8,620 nt of DNA, taken from assembly GCA_001824645.1 (NCBI GenBank), contig MHYD01000065.1, positions 1-8,620 of the forward strand, written 5' to 3'. The translations under genes and the position numbers were made by a program. The stretch's first letter is position 1; each line of letters starts with the position of its first letter. Of the stretch, positions 5,782 to 8,620 are shown piece by piece. The notes under the pieces were generated by a model, which saw only the letters and a program-made list of their open reading frames with translations, was not told where the DNA came from and ran no database searches. The stretch comes from Planctomycetes bacterium RBG_13_46_10 (GTDB taxonomy: Bacteria; Planctomycetota; Phycisphaerae; Sedimentisphaerales; Anaerobacaceae).

Positions 5782-6810
5782 TTAGGGCAATTTGCTACTA
5801 AGACATGGGCCCAAAAGACGAGTAAGCCACAAAGGCATTTTTTTCCATATTTCAACTTTTCTTATGTATTTAGGATTGTCAGGTCTGACAAGAGACAATT
5901 TCTTGCTTGGGCACACCCAAAACTGATAGTTTAATTGGACTGGCTGCGATCCCCATCTCCTCTTGAACTCATATTGACTACTACCAACCGTACTTCGTCC
6001 GAAATCGAACAGTTGAACTCCGGCTCGGCAATAGTATTTTAGTGCCGACCAGTATAAAAGAGTATTGGGTGCCATTTTGTTGACCTCTACATTCGTTGCT
6101 GCCCAACGACATTGTGCCATGCCATTGAAGCTATACGCAAACATTGTTCCAAGGATCTGGTTTTCCAATTGCACTACAAATATTCGGCTTTGCTCTGGAA
6201 AAGTCTCAAGAATACTTTTGAAAAGACCCTTTGGATAGCATGGTGTTCCAAGCTGGTGCATTCGAACACTCCATAGCCGATAAAACTCATCCAGCAACTC
6301 CTGTCCTCCAGTTTTTGCAATAAGGCCGGACCTCTCTGCCTTGCGGACACGGTTCCTTATCTCAGATCTTATGCTTCTCCACATCTCATCCGGATCAGAT
6401 TTAAGTGACAATACCATACAAACCTTGTCCCGTTGTATAGAGAGATCATAAGGTAGGGGCTCAATATTTCTGAATTCTATGAATGAACATTCGTGTTCTC
6501 GTGCCAGTTCGTACGCGTAATTCATTAACTCATCTAAAACATCAGAATTGTCAACCAATGGACCTCCGTAGTTGCTGAAAGCTTGAGATATTATCCTATT
6601 TCCAAAAATCCTGCTGTTTACTCTGGTCAAAGGTAAAACACCGCAAACAAGATTACATCTGCGGGCTACAAGATAAAAAACTTCATGACCAAACGTCCTA
6701 TTAATCATAGAACTCCATTCCGGCAAATGGCAGATTTTACCTTGATCTTTTTTCCGAACATAATCACCAATTTCTCGGATCGGAGTTATACAAATATCAA
6801 CTTTGATCAT
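5782..6810 (-). CDS. FemAB/GNAT-family protein of exopolysaccharide (XrtA/PEP-CTERM-associated) type
   Basis: 342 residues. FemAB-like proteins contain two GNAT folds and transfer aminoacyl or acyl groups in the cytoplasm; this branch (Acetyltransf_6, CelD/BcsL-like) accompanies exopolysaccharide loci and its substrate is unknown. Matches to the PEP-CTERM-associated FemAB pattern: HLPEW (28-32), FGHEVFYLVA (40-49), GVLPL (57-61), NYGGPLVD (80-87), IEFRN (111-115), IRNRVRKAERSGL (151-163) with the usual basic helix, LGTPCYPKGLF (187-197), GTMFAYSFNG (221-230), PNTLLYW (248-254) and FDFGRSTVGSSQYEFKRRWG (268-287). There is no signal peptide or transmembrane segment. TAA in frame just upstream fixes the ATG at 6810 as the first ATG, though its ribosome binding site is poor. 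It is paralogous to the gene at the right edge, sharing the R-K-A-E-R-S-G and F-K-R-R-W-G regions and a similar tail (IWKKMPLWLTRLLG). Confidence 0.88.
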   Translation of the reverse strand: MIKVDICITPIREIGDYVRKKDQGKICHLPEWSSMINRTFGHEVFYLVARRCNLVCGVLPLTRVNSRIFGNRIISQAFSNYGGPLVDNSDVLDELMNYAYELAREHECSFIEFRNIEPLPYDLSIQRDKVCMVLSLKSDPDEMWRSIRSEIRNRVRKAERSGLIAKTGGQELLDEFYRLWSVRMHQLGTPCYPKGLFKSILETFPEQSRIFVVQLENQILGTMFAYSFNGMAQCRWAATNVEVNKMAPNTLLYWSALKYYCRAGVQLFDFGRSTVGSSQYEFKRRWGSQPVQLNYQFWVCPSKKLSLVRPDNPKYIRKVEIWKKMPLWLTRLLGPCLSSKLP

Positions 6811-6941
6811 CTTCAGTTAGTCAGCCTCGAATTTTTTATGCAAACCACACGAGTACAATTGGGTCCACCAAGGCCATATTCAATGAAGATATGAAAACCT
6901 CGATACAAACAGACCAACCATTGCAGATAAGCTTAATTAGC

Positions 6942-7634
6942 CTATTCTTCATGGATATCTTCATAGCAGTCATATAACCAATAGGTCGTTAATATTGCCA
7001 AATCATTAATATCTACAAACCTGTCCCCATTAAGATCCACTGCCGGATTCATTGGTACATTCAGCCAGTTTTGAGCAAGGATCGAAAAATCTATAAAATT
7101 AACCGGATTTATGAGGTCTAAGTTGGGACAATCCGGATCACAGGCATTTCCAATACCATCCCCATCGGAATCTTTCTGTGAAGGATTGTAGGTTCCTGGA
7201 CAGTTATCCAGATCATCATTCAGGCCGTCGCCATCAGAATCAACACACAATACTGTCTCCCACTCCCAGGCTGTCATACCTCCCAACATATCGAATATAT
7301 ACAGAAATCCTTTTGAATCGAGGAAGTCCGATGCGTTATTACTGCGATGACCAAGACGACATACTACAATAATGGGGATATCTACCGGAAGTTCTTCATA
7401 CCTTGACTGTAGAACACCGGAACTCCACGGGCAGTTCAAAGCGCCTGAAATATGCCCAACAGCATCACAATACTCATGATCTTCACGGACATCGAGGATT
7501 ATGAGCGGATCCCAGGAATCGAACATGTTTTTGGCTTGCTGAGGTGTGATATCGATATGGGCCTGTGAAGAAGGACCAAAAACAACAAATATTGCGCTAA
7601 ATATAAATATTAGGATGATGAATTTTTTTTTCAT
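6942..7634 (-). CDS. Exported rhodanese-domain protein with TSP3 and dockerin-like repeats
   Basis: 230 residues. MKKKF and a hydrophobic core to about residue 19, with S-Q-A at 23-25, form a Sec signal peptide. Residues 28-128 are a single rhodanese domain: LIILDVREDHEY (44-55), GHISGALNCPW (60-70) and active-site loop CRLGHRS (92-98) with the persulfide-forming cysteine C92, then GFLYIFDMLGGMTAWEW (109-125). Residues 132-166 form a thrombospondin-type-3 calcium repeat (DSDGDGLNDDLDNCP, DSDGDGIGNACD). Residues 173-220 resemble two dockerin-type EF-hand halves: the first (NPVNFIDFSILAQNWL) lacks its D-x-D ligands, the second (DLNGDRFVDINDLAIL) looks intact. Such C-termini are common on planctomycete exported proteins. 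The ATG at 7634 has AAGGTGG (7641-7647) six bases upstream. Sulfur transfer, sulfide handling or a structural role outside the cytoplasm is inference. It sits between two FemAB genes with gaps of 131 and 53 bp. Confidence 0.9.
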   Translation of the reverse strand: MKKKFIILIFIFSAIFVVFGPSSQAHIDITPQQAKNMFDSWDPLIILDVREDHEYCDAVGHISGALNCPWSSGVLQSRYEELPVDIPIIVVCRLGHRSNNASDFLDSKGFLYIFDMLGGMTAWEWETVLCVDSDGDGLNDDLDNCPGTYNPSQKDSDGDGIGNACDPDCPNLDLINPVNFIDFSILAQNWLNVPMNPAVDLNGDRFVDINDLAILTTYWLYDCYEDIHEE

Positions 7635-7687
7635 AATTATCCACCTTAATTATACCCATTTACGCCAAATAAATCATAAATCCAGAA

Positions 7688-8620
7688 TTATCCCATGTGC
7701 TTATAAATAAACTTTCCTATAATCCCCGACAATCGATCCGGCATTGACTTCCACATAGAATTCATTATTTTGTAGGATTTTCTTTTTTCATTGTTGTGTG
7801 AGGCGATACCCCTCAGACGGGGATAGTAGAAAGACGGTGCATCCAGTTCTTTGGTCCCCCAACGTCTTTTGTATTTTAATAATCCACTTGAAAAGGCAGA
7901 TGTTTTGCCCATATCAATCAGCATGTACTTCTCATCGACACCAATGCAAATCGCTTTCCAAATAAGATACTGATCAATTCCCGATGTTCGATACTTGATA
8001 TCACTCGCAAGGTGACCAAGATAAATAGTATCTTTAAATTTGAATATGTTGAGTCCCCCAATTATTTCTCCATCTTTCTCCGCTATTAAAAAATCTGTTA
8101 ATTTTAGATGTCTAAGATATTTCCATATGTTCCTGAAATAATCACAATTCTGGGGAGGCAGTCCAATTCTCTTGCGAGTCCTCACCAGCAATCTCCAAAA
8201 AGATACAATATCATCTTCGGAAGTCGCGCTTCGAATTGTAATTCCGCTCGTCTCTGCTCTTCGGATTTTTTGCTTTATACAACTTCTATCGAATTCGCTC
8301 CATATACCATCCAGATTCCCTCCAAGGTTTAAGTGATGCATCTTATGGCAAAATACCGGAATTAAGCTGCTGGCCTCATCTAACAGTGCAGCACTTCTGC
8401 GTGCTTTTATTTCCAAATAAGAAACTTTCTCTCTCTTGAATATCTCTGAAACCTTGGTAAATAGCAGTTCGAACTCCTTCTTGGATTTTATTAACGGGTC
8501 GGAATAGTAGGCGAATGGAAGCGAGACCAAACGTTTTCCTGTTAGCCAGCTTTTAACGAAAAATAGAGGTAATCCTGCCGTAATATTCTCTTGTTGATCT
8601 ATAAGAACAATATAGTATGG
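7688..8620 (-). CDS. FemAB/GNAT-family protein, 5' end beyond the window
   Basis: 310 residues are visible. The frame stays open from the stop at 7688-7690 to the window edge, and the true start lies outside. A TTG at 8530 is not the start: the 30 residues before it (GLPLFFVKS, LTGKRLVSLPF) are the conserved N-terminal FemAB region just before the Y-x-x-P-L motif. In visible numbering the other motifs are SCIKQKIRRAETSGI (113-127), FWRLLVRTRKRIGLPPQN (141-158), GGLNIFKF (188-195), and DMGKTSAFSSGLLKYKRRWG (236-255). The tail MWKSMPDRLSGIIG parallels the one at 5782-6810. It therefore belongs to the same two-GNAT-fold family of aminoacyl/acyl transferases of exopolysaccharide clusters. The sequences are diverged, so this is an old duplication or separate acquisition. 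The acceptor and donor are unknown. Confidence 0.85.
   Translation of the reverse strand, partial: PYYIVLIDQQENITAGLPLFFVKSWLTGKRLVSLPFAYYSDPLIKSKKEFELLFTKVSEIFKREKVSYLEIKARRSAALLDEASSLIPVFCHKMHHLNLGGNLDGIWSEFDRSCIKQKIRRAETSGITIRSATSEDDIVSFWRLLVRTRKRIGLPPQNCDYFRNIWKYLRHLKLTDFLIAEKDGEIIGGLNIFKFKDTIYLGHLASDIKYRTSGIDQYLIWKAICIGVDEKYMLIDMGKTSAFSSGLLKYKRRWGTKELDAPSFYYPRLRGIASHNNEKRKSYKIMNSMWKSMPDRLSGIIGKFIYKHMG

Noticed and set aside
5695..5934. 79-codon + strand frame over the 5701-5723 hairpin
   Set aside because: More than half overlaps the FemAB C-terminus on the other strand, with no recognisable domain or ribosome binding site.
7649..7654. TATAAT on the - strand just before the rhodanese gene
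   Set aside because: A transcript from it would begin at or inside the ribosome binding site region, no -35 element is present, and the 53-bp gap suggests readthrough from the upstream FemAB gene.
1..8620. CRISPR arrays, transposases, integrases, toxin-antitoxin pairs
   Set aside because: No regularly spaced repeats, terminal inverted repeats with a transposase, or matching protein motifs were seen on either strand.

Overview
The window looks like accessory chromosome of a planctomycete, most likely a Phycisphaerae/Sedimentisphaerales-type anaerobe. The main clue is an exported protein at 6942-7634 that ends in the thrombospondin-3-like and dockerin-like (D-x-N-G-D-x-F-V-D-x-N-D-L-A-I-L) calcium-binding repeats frequent in that group. 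A twin-arginine lipoprotein amidohydrolase and a FemAB/GNAT protein of the exopolysaccharide type fit this. The phylum call is an inference from protein style, not from a marker gene.

Layout. At the left, on the + strand, an 18-codon ORF (135-191) overlaps by ATGA the start of a lipoprotein amidohydrolase (188-1153) resembling sugar-lactone hydrolases. The non-coding stretch 1154-1646 separates it from the convergent leftward genes. It holds a degenerate tRNA-Leu(CAA)-like sequence (1313-1393) and two adjacent strong hairpins (1443-1467 and 1469-1547) that read as back-to-back terminators, the second unusually elaborate. Everything from 1647 to 8620 is on the - strand. In transcription order it is: a FemAB-like acyl/aminoacyl transferase cut by the right edge (to 8620), an exported rhodanese with TSP3 and dockerin-like repeats, a second FemAB-like protein, a radical SAM protein with an incomplete SPASM domain, a C-terminal remnant of NAD synthetase, GDP-mannose 4,6-dehydratase (gmd), GDP-L-fucose synthase (fcl), and an L-rhamnose-mutarotase-family gene with a +1 frameshift near its 3' end.

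How the genes work together. gmd and fcl (3-bp gap) convert GDP-mannose to GDP-L-fucose for a surface glycan. The mutarotase 41 bp further on acts on 6-deoxy-hexose anomers in its family, and the convergent amidohydrolase belongs to a superfamily containing L-fucono/L-rhamnono-lactonases, so the left half reads as a 6-deoxysugar module. The right half (two FemAB paralogues, radical SAM/SPASM, secreted rhodanese) looks like a cell-surface or exopolysaccharide modification segment with larger intergenic gaps and visibly lower G+C than gmd-fcl. No glycosyltransferase, flippase, transposase, integrase or CRISPR array is visible. The best candidates for new biology are the secreted rhodanese-TSP3-dockerin protein between two FemAB paralogues, and the translationally coupled mini-ORF. 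The truncated nadE, frameshifted mutarotase and decayed tRNA-like sequence suggest a region that has been rearranged.
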